The notes beneath the pieces were generated by a model. That model worked only from the letters and a program-made list of their open reading frames with translations. It did no database searches and was not told where the DNA came from. Below, piece after piece: positions 5,350 to 5,412 of a stretch of DNA of 5,412 nt. The stretch covers positions 1 to 5,412 of the forward strand of contig JANLGB010000139.1 of NCBI GenBank assembly GCA_024653405.1. The letters run 5' to 3'. A program made the position numbers and the translations under genes. Positions within the stretch are counted from its first letter, which is position 1. Each line of letters starts with the position of its first letter. The stretch is from Candidatus Saccharicenans sp. (GTDB lineage Bacteria > Acidobacteriota > Aminicenantia > Aminicenantales > Saccharicenantaceae).

Positions 5350-5412
5350 ATGGAAGAACTGGAAACCCTGGATAAGATATTCAAACCGCAGCGAATCGCC
5401 CTGGTCGGCGTT
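5350..5412 (+). CDS. Start of a CoA-binding / ADP-forming acyl-CoA synthetase-like protein, cut by window end
   Basis: Only 21 codons are visible. The start reads MEELETLDKIFKPQRIALVGV, matching the opening of the CoA-binding (Rossmann) domain of ADP-forming acetyl/acyl-CoA synthetases and related protein acetyltransferases, which typically begin with L-x-x-[LI]-F-x-P-x-x-[IV]-A-[VL]-[VI]-G. The family couples acyl-CoA hydrolysis to ATP synthesis. The ATG is supported by GGAG (5339-5342) 7 bases upstream. It lies 84 bases after the receptor with only a weak terminator between, so co-transcription is possible. With so little sequence, a stand-alone CoA-binding protein or an acetyltransferase fusion cannot be excluded. 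Confidence 0.65.
   Translation, partial: MEELETLDKIFKPQRIALVGV

Overview
The window (about 55% GC by eye in the genes, with an AT-rich intergenic stretch) comes from a Gram-negative bacterium: it encodes a TonB-dependent outer-membrane receptor with a signal peptide. The mix of a W-x-L-I-G-P-F jelly-roll domain, an aromatic amino acid decarboxylase and an apparent ADP-forming acyl-CoA synthetase is reminiscent of Acidobacteriota/Aminicenantes-like heterotrophs. That placement is an inference from gene style, not a measured result.

Layout. (1) Bases 1-884, + strand: the 3' end of a large, probably exported protein, with a Lys/Glu/Pro-rich linker followed by beta-sandwich carbohydrate-binding-like domains. 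(2) Bases 885-948: a short convergent spacer with a GC-rich hairpin. (3) Bases 949-2364, - strand: a complete group II PLP-dependent aromatic-L-amino-acid decarboxylase with all key residues visible. (4) Bases 2365-3050: a long AT-rich divergent intergenic region. It holds a spaced direct repeat in front of the decarboxylase, A-tracts, a possible rightward promoter, a 16-bp perfect palindrome and a convincing rightward intrinsic terminator, but no convincing protein gene. (5) Bases 3051-3305: a near-consensus sigma-70 promoter and a complete cobalamin (B12) riboswitch with a likely Shine-Dalgarno-sequestering hairpin. (6) Bases 3313-5265, + strand: a BtuB-like TonB-dependent receptor controlled by that riboswitch. 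(7) Bases 5350-5412, + strand: the first 21 codons of a CoA-binding / ADP-forming acyl-CoA synthetase-like protein, 84 bases downstream and possibly in the same transcript.

How they work together. The best supported unit is promoter, B12 riboswitch and btuB-like receptor: corrinoid uptake switched off when the cell has enough cobalamin. The decarboxylase is transcribed away from this unit and has no visible B12 link. The downstream acyl-CoA synthetase start could be a read-through partner. The most open question is the promoter-to-terminator interval at about 2607-2913, which looks like a transcription unit without a protein and is a candidate small RNA. Most of the window is recognisable biology; no clearly new system is evident.
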